The notes below the pieces were generated by a model. The model searched no databases, was not told the DNA's origin, and was given only the letters and a program-made list of their open reading frames with translations. This document shows positions 18,168-27,034 of a DNA stretch of 51,576 bases, in pieces. How positions within the stretch are numbered: the stretch's first letter is position 1; each line of letters begins with the position of its first letter. The translations under genes were made by a program, and so were the position numbers. Location: NCBI GenBank assembly GCA_020627785.1, contig JAHDGF010000034.1, forward strand, positions 1-51,576, read 5' to 3'. The stretch is from Saprospiraceae bacterium (lineage in GTDB: Bacteria; Bacteroidota; Bacteroidia; Chitinophagales; Saprospiraceae).

Positions 18168-19436
18168 TTATTCGTTTTCGTCTTCGTTCTTTGGAGGGGC
18201 AAGCTTAATCATTCTGACCGTTTCTATTTTAGTATCAGAAACAATTTCCAAAATAAATCTGATATTGTCCAGCTCTATAATAGCTCCATTTTCTGGAATG
18301 TTTCCTGTAGTCATAACTAAATATCCTGACAGCGTCTGGTATTCACCTTCTGGTAAATCCAAATTGTATTTGTCATTTAAATAGTCAACTTCTAAACGCC
18401 CTGAAAACACGAATTCATTCTCAGATATTTGCTCATCAATGAATTCCTCAACATCGTGCTCATCATCGATCTCACCAAAAATCTCTTCTAATATATCTTC
18501 CAAAGTAATAATCCCTGCGGTACTTCCAAATTCATCCACAACACAGGCAATGTTAGTCTTATTGTTGATAAACCGTAGCATGAGATCTTTGATGTTCATG
18601 GTCTCTGGAATATATGGAATATCCAAAAGTATGTTCTTTAATTTTTTGGGGTTCTTAAGTAACTGTTGGTGGTGAATGTATCCAATTATATTTTCGATGT
18701 CACCTTCCATTGCCAAAATCCTCGAGTGTTTTGATTCAATAATAACTCTTGTAGCTTCCTCAATACTTGCATCAGCATCAATAGCAACAATTTCAGTTCG
18801 AGGTATCATGGCTTCACGTACTTTCATGTTTTGTAGACCTAAAGCATTGGTTAGTATTTCTTTATCGATGCTTGAGTCCTCTCCATCCTTAATGGTCTTG
18901 TCAATGTAATCTTCAAGATCTAGCCGCGTCAAGGTATTTATACTTCCTTCCACTGGTACTCTTACAATATATTTGAGAATAAAGCTTGACATTAAGGTCA
19001 TCAGAGCGGTAGGTATAAAAAGTAGCCATTTCAATATTGCTAAAGGGTAGGTAAAGAAGTACAATAATTTATTGGCAAACATCCCAAAGAATGTCTTTGG
19101 CAAGAATTCACCAAATACTAATACAATAGCAGTGGTGATTAAGGTATAAAATAATAAGGCCAACAAATTTTCACCGACCAAGGGTTGAATGACTGGTTCG
19201 AGGAGCTTAGTCATTAATGCCGTAAACGTTACCAAGGCAATGTTATTCCCCACAAGCATCGACCCAATGAAATTGTCTGGTTTATCAAAGAAGCCACTGA
19301 GTATTCTACCTCTTCTAGACCCTTGGTCTTTTTTTACAGCAATACCTAATCTGTTGGCTGAAACAAAAGCTATTTCAGATCCAGAAAAGAAGGCTGAAAA
19401 TAAAAGGAAAACAATAATTCCTAACACAAGAAGCAT
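18168..19436 (-). CDS. CNNM/CBS domain membrane protein (hemolysin C/CorC family, GldE-like)
   Basis: 422 residues. The N-terminal CNNM domain (about 1-180) has the typical FSGSEIAFVSANR start and three to four membrane helices. Two CBS motifs follow (about 200-320, with MIPRTEIVAIDADASIEEA and GSTAGIITLEDILEEIFGEI). A CorC/HlyC C-terminal domain (about 335-415, QTLSGYLV) ends the protein. The family is linked to divalent-cation transport and includes GldE of gliding bacteria, but there is no reason here to call it GldE specifically. It lies 31 bp downstream of lptC and 1 bp from the hydrolase start, in one operon. Confidence 0.88.
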   Translation of the reverse strand: MLLVLGIIVFLLFSAFFSGSEIAFVSANRLGIAVKKDQGSRRGRILSGFFDKPDNFIGSMLVGNNIALVTFTALMTKLLEPVIQPLVGENLLALLFYTLITTAIVLVFGEFLPKTFFGMFANKLLYFFTYPLAILKWLLFIPTALMTLMSSFILKYIVRVPVEGSINTLTRLDLEDYIDKTIKDGEDSSIDKEILTNALGLQNMKVREAMIPRTEIVAIDADASIEEATRVIIESKHSRILAMEGDIENIIGYIHHQQLLKNPKKLKNILLDIPYIPETMNIKDLMLRFINNKTNIACVVDEFGSTAGIITLEDILEEIFGEIDDEHDVEEFIDEQISENEFVFSGRLEVDYLNDKYNLDLPEGEYQTLSGYLVMTTGNIPENGAIIELDNIRFILEIVSDTKIETVRMIKLAPPKNEDENE

Positions 19437-19467
19437 GACAGTCGAGTTTAGATATGGAAGGTACGAG

Positions 19468-20040
19468 TTAGTTATTTAAGATTTCATCTAGCTCCAGAAA
19501 TTTTCGGCCTGAAACTTTTTTGTTTAATTGAAAACGCTGAAATTCTTGTTTTGCTAAGAAGCCAAAACCATATAAGGTGTCACCAGTGGTGTTTTGGGCG
19601 ATGCGGACATATTTATCAGTATATACTTCTCCACTTTTCTCATCCCAGATCAGTTCATCTGTGCTCAACTCGTCATCGTTTTTATTGTAGAGTTTAACAT
19701 TCTCCTTGACGTAGACTTTCTTATCATCATCTTTTCTTATGGCATAATCAGCCTCCAACCATGAAATAACATTAGCCTTATTGTCAAAGAATTCAACAAC
19801 AAGTCCATCAGGAAATTCGTCGATTGATTTATTGCTTTCAATATATCTTTTAAGTGTTGGAGCGGAAATTTTAAGTTTTAATTCTGCGGAGTCACTATAA
19901 AGAATTTCAACTTGTTTCGCAAGCTCAATTTTCAAATCTTGATCCGTGAAGAGGGCATTAATGTCCTCTTTTGATTTAGAACATGAAGAAAAGATCAGGA
20001 CCGCGATAACGCCTCCAAGAATATAAAATCGAAGTTTCAT
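19468..20040 (-). CDS. lptC: LPS export periplasmic protein LptC
   Basis: 190 residues. The N-terminus has a lipobox-like FSSCSK (Cys20), so it may be a lipoprotein or a single-pass anchored protein. The remainder matches Bacteroidota LptC: a beta-jellyroll with the FPDGL, WLEADYAIR and GEVYTDKYVRI segments. LptC accepts lipopolysaccharide from LptB2FG at the inner membrane and passes it to LptA. The start is 1 bp after the stop of the CHU_C protein gene. The neighbouring CNNM/CBS protein is often found beside lptC in this phylum. No lptA or lptB is present in the window. Confidence 0.85.
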   Translation of the reverse strand: MKLRFYILGGVIAVLIFSSCSKSKEDINALFTDQDLKIELAKQVEILYSDSAELKLKISAPTLKRYIESNKSIDEFPDGLVVEFFDNKANVISWLEADYAIRKDDDKKVYVKENVKLYNKNDDELSTDELIWDEKSGEVYTDKYVRIAQNTTGDTLYGFGFLAKQEFQRFQLNKKVSGRKFLELDEILNN

Positions 20041-20041
20041 A

Positions 20042-22141
20042 TTATCGAAGAACAGTAACAGAACCAGTTAAGAACAAGATTTCGTCATCAATAAATTCTG
20101 CTTCTCCAATCCAAGTGTAAACACCGGAAACCACATCTTGTCCTCTGAATCGCCCATCCCAACCTTGAGAAAAATCATTTATAGCTAAGTCAGAACCCTC
20201 ATACATCAGATTTCCCCAGCGGTCATAAACTCTTAATTTATTGAGTGACCTTATCTGAGGCCCAAAACCAATATTAAATCGTGTATTCTGTCCATTTACG
20301 TCTTCAGGGGTGAATACCGTAGGAGCATAATAAGGTCTGACAATTTCTGTTGTGATGGTCACAACATCTCTTGAAATACATCCATTTGGATCTTCTACAG
20401 TAATTGTGTAAGTAGTTGTTCCAGGTGGTGTAACATCGGGATCAAGACAATCTGTACAACTCAGTCCAATGGTAGGATCCCAAGTTATTGTGACATTCGC
20501 ATCTGGAGGGTTAAAGATGGCGGTTAGAAACGTATCTTGTCCAAGATCAATGGTAAGATCTTCAGTTAATATATCAACAATTAATGGTGGTGGTTGATCT
20601 ATTAGTACTGTTGTATCAGCAATACATCCTTTCCTATCTTGTACAAATAACATGTAAGAACCAGGAACTTGATCTGGGAAGAAAGGACTAGGTTGAAAGT
20701 TAACACCGTCTAAGGAGTATTCATAAAATTCAACACCACCTGTTCCGTCTCCCAATATAGAGCCAAGTTCTCCAGCACAAAGGACGTCGTTGCCAAAAGC
20801 CAATGCAGCTAAGGTGGAAGTATCTTTACAACAAGGTTCTATGAATTGCGGGATTATTTCATTTACCGTACATCCCCTGTCAGTGGTAATAGTTAATGAA
20901 ACAAATTTCTCACCAAAGGTAGAATATAAGACCTCATGAGGACCTTCTCCATTTGCAGATGGAGGATCTGCTCCTACACCAAAAGTCCAAGACCAGTCCA
21001 CAATCTCATCGGTGATACCTTCTGAATTGTCTGTTATAATGACTGACTTATCACATTCAAAATTATCCAATGCTACTATATCAAAATCCACTGCAGGTCC
21101 CAAGAAGGTTCCAGTTCCACCGAATTCAATTTCAAAGCCAAAGCTAGATTCACTAAAGTTATTCACTATTAAACCATAGCTTGTTCCAGCGACCATATCT
21201 ATTGGTGCAACAAAGTTGTTATCACCAGATTGACATCCGGCAAGTTCTGATATATCTGTTTCCCCGGCAGCAAGTCCAGTAGGGCCCCAGCAAGGTGAAT
21301 TTTGATTAACCGCATTTCCTTCTGATTCGCCTGAAAGCATGCACCTTAATGGAATTCTATTATCGCAATCATCCAAGCCTCCTGGGAATTCATAAACAAC
21401 GAAATCTAAATCTTCTTCTGCTCCGTTTGGATTGTTAGGCGTTAAAGTAAACTCTAAAGTACCTGAAGTTTCACAAGTCCAAACATACCATACAGATGCC
21501 TGTTCTTGGTCTTGGTCTCCAAATACACATGGGCCAGTAAGTTCATTTGTCAGGTTTCCAATATTATTCAGATTTGGTACATTAAAACCAGTCTTATCAC
21601 ATAATACAACTGCATCAGGACAATCAGATTCAGGAGTAGGGGTAGGGACAAATGATCGAAGACATAGTCTGAAGTCTCCCTCTGCACTTTCTCTCGCATC
21701 AACCCTCAAATAGTATATTGCTCCAATGGTTAATTGTGAAACGCTTAATTCTACAATATCGGTACCAGCACCCGCAACAGAGCCACAGGCCAATTCAGTA
21801 AGGTTATCGCAAGGACCTTGGTAAATCGCTAGAGAAGGATTCGGAATATTTGTATCTGCCGCAGCCAACTTCCCAAACAGTTGTACGAAGATAGCTGGTG
21901 ACGTAGGTCTAAATGAAAACCATACATCATGCTCATGATCCGTAAACCAGCAGCTTGCCAAGGTTTCAGGAGACGCAGTTGCACCAAAAGTAGTGAAGTC
22001 TCCATCCTCAGAACAGAATTCTTCTATTTCTCCTAAAAAGATAGCAAGTTCACATTCATCATTAGATGGTTGCGCGTATGCCGCAAAAGCACAAAATAAT
22101 AGACTTAATATGAAGGGAATTATTCTTTTATTCATTCTCAT
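20042..22141 (-). CDS. Secreted T9SS type B protein with PPC-like, PKD-like and CHU_C C-terminal domains
   Basis: 699 residues. Signal peptide 1-23 (ending AYAQ). N-terminal region (30-165): two beta-sandwich parts resembling pre-peptidase C domains (DVWFSF, IYQGPCDN, YYLRVDAR). Another beta domain follows (170-330, with SVWYVWTCETSG), then a PKD-like domain with WSWTFG at about 380-400, a SprB-like repeat (EYSLDGVNFQPSP) around 480, and the C-terminal CHU_C domain at about 610-699, with TVFTPEDVNGQN, YDRWGN and WDGRF. It is exported by T9SS. The ATG at 22141 is followed by another at 22135. It heads the minus-strand lptC operon, which is unusual. Function unknown. Confidence 0.85.
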   Translation of the reverse strand: MRMNKRIIPFILSLLFCAFAAYAQPSNDECELAIFLGEIEEFCSEDGDFTTFGATASPETLASCWFTDHEHDVWFSFRPTSPAIFVQLFGKLAAADTNIPNPSLAIYQGPCDNLTELACGSVAGAGTDIVELSVSQLTIGAIYYLRVDARESAEGDFRLCLRSFVPTPTPESDCPDAVVLCDKTGFNVPNLNNIGNLTNELTGPCVFGDQDQEQASVWYVWTCETSGTLEFTLTPNNPNGAEEDLDFVVYEFPGGLDDCDNRIPLRCMLSGESEGNAVNQNSPCWGPTGLAAGETDISELAGCQSGDNNFVAPIDMVAGTSYGLIVNNFSESSFGFEIEFGGTGTFLGPAVDFDIVALDNFECDKSVIITDNSEGITDEIVDWSWTFGVGADPPSANGEGPHEVLYSTFGEKFVSLTITTDRGCTVNEIIPQFIEPCCKDTSTLAALAFGNDVLCAGELGSILGDGTGGVEFYEYSLDGVNFQPSPFFPDQVPGSYMLFVQDRKGCIADTTVLIDQPPPLIVDILTEDLTIDLGQDTFLTAIFNPPDANVTITWDPTIGLSCTDCLDPDVTPPGTTTYTITVEDPNGCISRDVVTITTEIVRPYYAPTVFTPEDVNGQNTRFNIGFGPQIRSLNKLRVYDRWGNLMYEGSDLAINDFSQGWDGRFRGQDVVSGVYTWIGEAEFIDDEILFLTGSVTVLR

Positions 22142-22310
22142 TCTAATGTATACAAATTATTCTTTGAGGTTGTTCAATTTTATTTTTGGCTAAATTAGAT
22201 ATAATTAAGTATCTATGGATGCACTTAAAGGTTGCATTACAATAATATTAACGGGAAATTGGGCTTTTTTATGACCTTAGTACCCATACTTACATAATTA
22301 CTCCCTCTAC

Positions 22311-22982
22311 ATGATCTATTTTGTACCTACTCCGATAGGTAATTTAAAGGATATCAGCCACCGTTCAATTGAAATATTGAATCAAGTTGACCTTATTTTA
22401 GCCGAAGATACCCGCACAACGGGGAGACTTTTGAAGGAATATGATATTTCCACAGATTTAAAGTCTTTTCATATACATAATGAGCATTCTCAGTTGGAGC
22501 AGGTAATTAATAGACTTAAGCAAGGGGATAAAATTGCCTTAGTCAGTGATGCTGGAACTCCAGGAATATCAGATCCAGGGTTTTTATTAAGTAGAGAAGC
22601 AAGAAGGGAGGGAATCCCTGTAAATTGTCTCCCGGGGGCGACAGCCTGTATCCCTGCTTTGGTCAATTCAGGATTACCATCTGATAAATTCCATTTTGAA
22701 GGTTTTCTGCCACATAAAAAAGGAAAATTGACTCGTCTAAAGTATCTTTCTAGCCTTGAGAATACTTTTATAATATATGCCTCACCTCACCGTGTGATTA
22801 AAACAATACAGCAATTAATAGAACATTGTGGAGAAGAAAGACCTGCAAGTCTTTCAAGAGAATTAACCAAACTACACGAGGAGACAATCCGAGGTTCTCT
22901 GAAAGAAATCCTAGTTGCTCTAGAAGAAAAATCTACAATTAAAGGAGAGATTGTTGTCGTTGTTGCAGGAAATAAGATGTGA
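22311..22982 (+). CDS. rsmI: 16S rRNA (cytidine1402-2'-O)-methyltransferase RsmI
   Basis: 223 residues, slightly shorter than E. coli RsmI. It methylates the 2'-O of C1402 in 16S rRNA with S-adenosylmethionine. Motifs of the tetrapyrrole-methylase-like fold are clear: YFVPTPIGNLKDISHRSIE, LAEDTRTTGRLL, LVSDAGTPGISDPGF and LPGATACIPALVNSGLP. The final FHFEGFLP motif is present, and it then ends soon after the EIVVVVAG strand. The start codon is preceded by an AT-rich promoter-like stretch shared with the divergent CHU_C gene. It is convergent with the crtZ-like gene, with 2 bp between stops. Confidence 0.95.
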   Translation: MIYFVPTPIGNLKDISHRSIEILNQVDLILAEDTRTTGRLLKEYDISTDLKSFHIHNEHSQLEQVINRLKQGDKIALVSDAGTPGISDPGFLLSREARREGIPVNCLPGATACIPALVNSGLPSDKFHFEGFLPHKKGKLTRLKYLSSLENTFIIYASPHRVIKTIQQLIEHCGEERPASLSRELTKLHEETIRGSLKEILVALEEKSTIKGEIVVVVAGNKM

Positions 22983-22984
22983 AG

Positions 22985-23458
22985 CTAGGCTACATTTTTC
23001 TTTTTGGGATAGTACTTTTTATTCACCACCAGAAGTCCAAAAGATTCACAATCTTCTTTAGTAGTTTTAGCATGATGAGCTCCATGGGCTCTTAAAATGG
23101 CTCTGCTGTATCTATTATCTAGGTGTTTAAACCATTTAAACCTTTTATGAATGTAAACATCATGGATCAAAAAATAGGTTAGACCGTAAAGAGATATACC
23201 TATGCCAACAAACAATAGCCATAACATACCAGGCATAAATGTTCCAATCATATAGGAGGCAGCACTAGGGACCGCAAATACGATGAAGAATAAATCATTT
23301 TTTTCAAAGAAACCTTCTTTCTCATAATGGGGTAGGTGATGATCCGCATGCCATGACCATAAAAATCCATGCATTACAAATTTATGAGTAAACCAAGCCA
23401 CAAATTCCATGGCAATGTAGGTCAACAATATTATTCCCAAGTAAAGACCAAACTCCAT
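22985..23458 (-). CDS. crtZ: CrtZ-like beta-carotene hydroxylase
   Basis: 157 residues with four hydrophobic segments and the histidine boxes of the fatty-acid-hydroxylase/CrtZ family: HKFVMHG, WHADHH, HDVYIHKRF and HGAHH. These would hold a di-iron centre that hydroxylates the beta-ionone rings of beta-carotene to make zeaxanthin. Length and box spacing are those of CrtZ rather than plant sterol desaturases. It stands alone; no other carotenoid genes (crtB, crtI, crtY) are in the window, so carotenoid production must be encoded elsewhere. Confidence 0.88.
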   Translation of the reverse strand: MEFGLYLGIILLTYIAMEFVAWFTHKFVMHGFLWSWHADHHLPHYEKEGFFEKNDLFFIVFAVPSAASYMIGTFMPGMLWLLFVGIGISLYGLTYFLIHDVYIHKRFKWFKHLDNRYSRAILRAHGAHHAKTTKEDCESFGLLVVNKKYYPKKKNVA

Positions 23459-23499
23459 ATCACGTATTTACCATTTAAACATAAAGGTAGCGAATTGGT

Positions 23500-26400
23500 T
23501 TAATCCAAAATGACTCTATTACTCTCTTTATTTTGACTTAAACGCATTAAAGGAATAGAAATAAAGAAATCGGTACCTACATTTTCTTGAGTCTTGAAAT
23601 ATATCTTTCCATTAAATGATTCGGCCATATTCGCAGCTATTGCTAGTCCTAGACCCGAACCGGAATTTTTAGTCGTAAATTTTGGAGTGAAAATCTTATC
23701 TCTCATGTTTTTAGGAATACCTAGGCCATTGTCACTAACCTTGATTATGGCATCTCCCTTATCCTTATAAAGTTGTATTTCAATATCGCCAACTCTCTCT
23801 TGAGGGATGGCTTCAATGGCATTTTTGAGTAGGTTATTTAGTATTCTAACCAAATGGTTTTTATCTGCAAAAACGACTAAGTCATTGATCGGCTCAAGTA
23901 GTCTTATTTGCATGTCCTCACGTTTTCTGAAAAGATCATGAACAGATTCAACCACTTCATTCAGCACAACTTTCTCATTGGATGCCTTGGGTAATTTTGC
24001 AACATTCGAAAAGGCTTCGGATATGTTTGATAAATTTTCAATTTGCTCTAGAAGTGAAGAGGCAATTCTATCTAAATTTTCCTTGTCAGGAATATAACCT
24101 CCAGATACCTGCTTTTGCAAATATTGAAGCTGGAGCTTCATAGGAGTCAAAGGATTTTTTATTTCGTGCGCAACCTGCCTCGCCATTTCCCTCCATGCCA
24201 TATCTCTTTCTGTATGAGCAATCAAAGACACACTTTCTTCTAGCTTTACAACCATTGAGTTGTAGTTGTCAATCAATTCACCAACTTCCCCTTCTCCCGT
24301 CCATTCGATTTGCTGATTTGCTTTGCCAAGCTTCAGTTGCTTCATTTGTTTAGTCAATCTTGCCAATGGATCAACAATGGATTTTGAAACGAACAAACCA
24401 AAGGTGATTGCTATGATAAAAAGGAATACGTACACATTCAAAATTCCAGCAACAAAATCATAGACACTAAAGGCATGATCATTTTTTTGATCTATCCCTC
24501 TTACATATGCGTATTTATAAACAGGATGTTTTATGTTGAGATAAGTACTAAAGCCGTTCTGTGGCGAGGATTCACTTAACGAACCATCTGAATGTAATTT
24601 GAGATATTTAATCACAGAGCTACTTAAATGTGCATCCGAATCAATAATGTCATTGCCATCTTGATCATAAATGTTTAGCGTGTAGTTGTGATGATTCATG
24701 AGCTTCATTAAACCAGCTTCTGTTGAACTGATCGATACCACATCATCCTTAGCTAAATAATCAAGATGCGATCTGATTAAGTTAAGATTACTCTTTAAAT
24801 TTTGCCGCTCACTATTTTTAAAATAGTTGTTTAATAGTAAGATTGTAATACTTGCAATTCCTATAAAAGAAATAACCGTTAGAATTAAATAACTAAACTG
24901 AATTCTTCGAGAAAAACTTGAAAGATAAATATCTCCAGGATAAAAATATCGTGGAAGTATATTCACTCTTTTATGCAAAAGAATCATCAATAAGTAAATG
25001 CTAATTCCAATTAGAAATACACATGAAAATAAAGTCACTGCTTTTATGAATCCCGGTAATGGGAATTGCATAATATTTACCTGTCCATTCGACAAGTGAT
25101 TTAAAAAATGGATGCTTCCTTTTTTATAAAAAACTTGGATACCTACATCTCCGTATTCATTTACTTTCTCAGTATAATAAGGTGGAATATTATCTAAAGA
25201 ATAGTTTTTTAAACCATTCTCAATAAACATATTATCAGCTTTTGAAATTTCTGATTTTACTTCTCCTACAGTAAAACTAAAATCAGAATAATAAACACTT
25301 CCTGCAATTATTATTGAAATAAAAACCGACCATAAAATACTCCACAAAACTGGATTCTGTCTCCCTTCAGTAAATAAATCGATTAATAAAAAATATAAAC
25401 CAATCGAGAGTATAATTGGTAAAATAGGGAATGAGGGTAATAGTAAAATTACCGCAGCCAAATGACCAAAACCTAATAGTACTTGTGAACCAATATGCCT
25501 AGAAGTACTGAATTTTCTTTTGCTCCATTGCCAGTTTTGATAAAGGCTGATTAAGTGAGCTAGCATAAAGAAAACCAGTGCAGAAATTAAATATAAATCT
25601 CTTGAACTTATCTTACTTAATGATAAGAAAGGTGAATCTTGATTGAAGCTTCTAGGAGTGGTAACAATGGTCCATAAAAAAAAGATGAATGGAATTAAAA
25701 TGATCACCCAATGGATAACTTGAAGCCATTGGTCTTTCACTAATCGATGTTTGTTTCTCCAAAAGTATAAGGAGCTTAGTAGGACTGTTATTGCTGTCGG
25801 CATTGACCACTCAAACCATTGATCAATTTTTATTATTTGTAACCTTTGCAGGCAAATGAAATAAACGAACAAGAGCAGCACGATACCCGCAAATTGATTA
25901 AGTGTACGCTTTGTATTTTTCCATTGAAAAGGGATGAGTAGCAATAATAATAGACTTGATAAAAATGGAAAAATTAAAAACGTGGTTAATCGATTTTTAG
26001 TTTTTCCATATCTACTTAATTGAACCGTTTGATTTTCAATAAAAAAGGCAATATCTCCTAAATCAGATATTTTGAATTTATTTTTAAGACTACAGCTTGA
26101 AACAATTGAGCTTAGTAAGACATCATCCTTATCAAAAACTTCCACGCATTTCCTAATTCGTATCCCTGACCTAGGTACTGTAAGGTTGCAAGCCTTTTTA
26201 CCCTCTAAAGAAGTCGAACGAAATACTTGTTTACCATTCTCAATTATGCCAATGGATAAACCTCTACTTTGTAAAATCTTATCAATGGACAATCCATCTC
26301 GACCTCCATTTACTTGATCCGCATAAATCTCAGGTATTATACGATCTTCGAGGTATTGATATTGGTCCTCGATGTAGGCTAAAATACAGTCGGTAGGATC

Positions 26401-26502
26401 TTCTGTTTGAGACTTCTTTGAGTAGTTGGCCTCAGAGTATAGCTGTATGAAAATCGAAAGGCAGCAAATAGCCCAGAGGATTATATTTATCTTCCGATTC
26501 AT
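23500..26502 (-). CDS. NtrY-like sensor histidine kinase
   Basis: 1000 residues from the ATG at 26502 (a TTG three codons earlier is less likely). The N-terminal half has a first membrane helix, an extracytoplasmic loop, several more helices (about 175-400), then a second extracytoplasmic domain between helices at about residues 530 and 680. A HAMP region (around 700-750, DPLARLTKQMKQL) leads to the H-box AHEIKNPLTPMKL with phospho-acceptor His779. N, G1 (DNGLGIPKN) and G2 (GSGLGLAIA) boxes complete the ATPase. NtrY-type kinases act with NtrC-like sigma-54 activators. One such regulator lies at 46219 but is not adjacent, so pairing is only possible. The signal sensed is unknown. Confidence 0.85.
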   Translation of the reverse strand: MNRKINIILWAICCLSIFIQLYSEANYSKKSQTEDPTDCILAYIEDQYQYLEDRIIPEIYADQVNGGRDGLSIDKILQSRGLSIGIIENGKQVFRSTSLEGKKACNLTVPRSGIRIRKCVEVFDKDDVLLSSIVSSCSLKNKFKISDLGDIAFFIENQTVQLSRYGKTKNRLTTFLIFPFLSSLLLLLLIPFQWKNTKRTLNQFAGIVLLLFVYFICLQRLQIIKIDQWFEWSMPTAITVLLSSLYFWRNKHRLVKDQWLQVIHWVIILIPFIFFLWTIVTTPRSFNQDSPFLSLSKISSRDLYLISALVFFMLAHLISLYQNWQWSKRKFSTSRHIGSQVLLGFGHLAAVILLLPSFPILPIILSIGLYFLLIDLFTEGRQNPVLWSILWSVFISIIIAGSVYYSDFSFTVGEVKSEISKADNMFIENGLKNYSLDNIPPYYTEKVNEYGDVGIQVFYKKGSIHFLNHLSNGQVNIMQFPLPGFIKAVTLFSCVFLIGISIYLLMILLHKRVNILPRYFYPGDIYLSSFSRRIQFSYLILTVISFIGIASITILLLNNYFKNSERQNLKSNLNLIRSHLDYLAKDDVVSISSTEAGLMKLMNHHNYTLNIYDQDGNDIIDSDAHLSSSVIKYLKLHSDGSLSESSPQNGFSTYLNIKHPVYKYAYVRGIDQKNDHAFSVYDFVAGILNVYVFLFIIAITFGLFVSKSIVDPLARLTKQMKQLKLGKANQQIEWTGEGEVGELIDNYNSMVVKLEESVSLIAHTERDMAWREMARQVAHEIKNPLTPMKLQLQYLQKQVSGGYIPDKENLDRIASSLLEQIENLSNISEAFSNVAKLPKASNEKVVLNEVVESVHDLFRKREDMQIRLLEPINDLVVFADKNHLVRILNNLLKNAIEAIPQERVGDIEIQLYKDKGDAIIKVSDNGLGIPKNMRDKIFTPKFTTKNSGSGLGLAIAANMAESFNGKIYFKTQENVGTDFFISIPLMRLSQNKESNRVILD

Positions 26503-26598
26503 ATCAAACAAATTTAAACAATTATATATTAAAGAAAATTATAATATGAAATATTTTAATTCTATTTCTCTTTTTTAAGAATAAACAACAACTTTGCA

Positions 26599-26975
26599 GT
26601 GTTCTTCTCTATCGCTGTTGACGCAGGTCTTCAGAGGAAAGTCCGGACAACGCAGAACACCACACCATCTAACCGATGGGACATCTTCGGGTGTACAGAA
26701 AGTGCCACAGAAAATAAACTACCACGCAAGTGGAAAAGGTGAAAATGTGAGGTAAGAGCTCACGGATTCTAAAGGTAACTTTAGAATGAGGTAAACCTTG
26801 TGGGTTGAAATACCATGTATATCTTGGTTCGAAAGATTGGGCTCGTTCGGCCCATTTGCCAAAGGCAGGCCAAGAAGGGTAGGTAGATAATGCTGATTCA
26901 TCAGCAATGATCTCAGCAGTGATGCTGAGGCTAGATAAATGATAGAGCTCGACAAAATCCGGCTTACAGGAACTT
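26599..26975 (+). ncRNA. rnpB: RNase P RNA (class A)
   Basis: The conserved sequence GAGGAAAGTCCGGACA lies at about 26634-26649, AGAAAGTGCCACAGAAA at about 26698-26714, and GGTAAGAGCTCACGG near 26751-26765. The 3' segment is GACAAAATCCGGCTTACAGG, ending in GAAC, which pairs with GTTC at the 5' end to make P1. These are signature elements of bacterial type A RNase P RNA, which matures tRNA 5' ends. Ends are estimated from the P1 pairing. An open frame on the opposite strand inside this region is not a gene. Confidence 0.95.
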
Positions 26976-26979
26976 ATTA

Positions 26980-27016
26980 AAAAAGGCTTATCAAAGTGAA
27001 TTGATAAGCCTTTTTA
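26980..27016. terminator. Bidirectional intrinsic terminator between rnpB and porV
   Basis: A perfect 14-bp inverted repeat AAAAGGCTTATCAA / TTGATAAGCCTTTT with a 6-nt loop, flanked by A-rich and T-rich ends. It therefore can end rnpB transcripts on the plus strand and the porU-porV transcript on the minus strand. Confidence 0.9.
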
Positions 27017-27034
27017 ATTTTTATTTTTTCTTAA

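Noticed and set aside
26719..26955. Open frame of 78 codons on the minus strand inside rnpB
   Set aside because: It lies inside the RNase P RNA, whose conserved elements explain the sequence.
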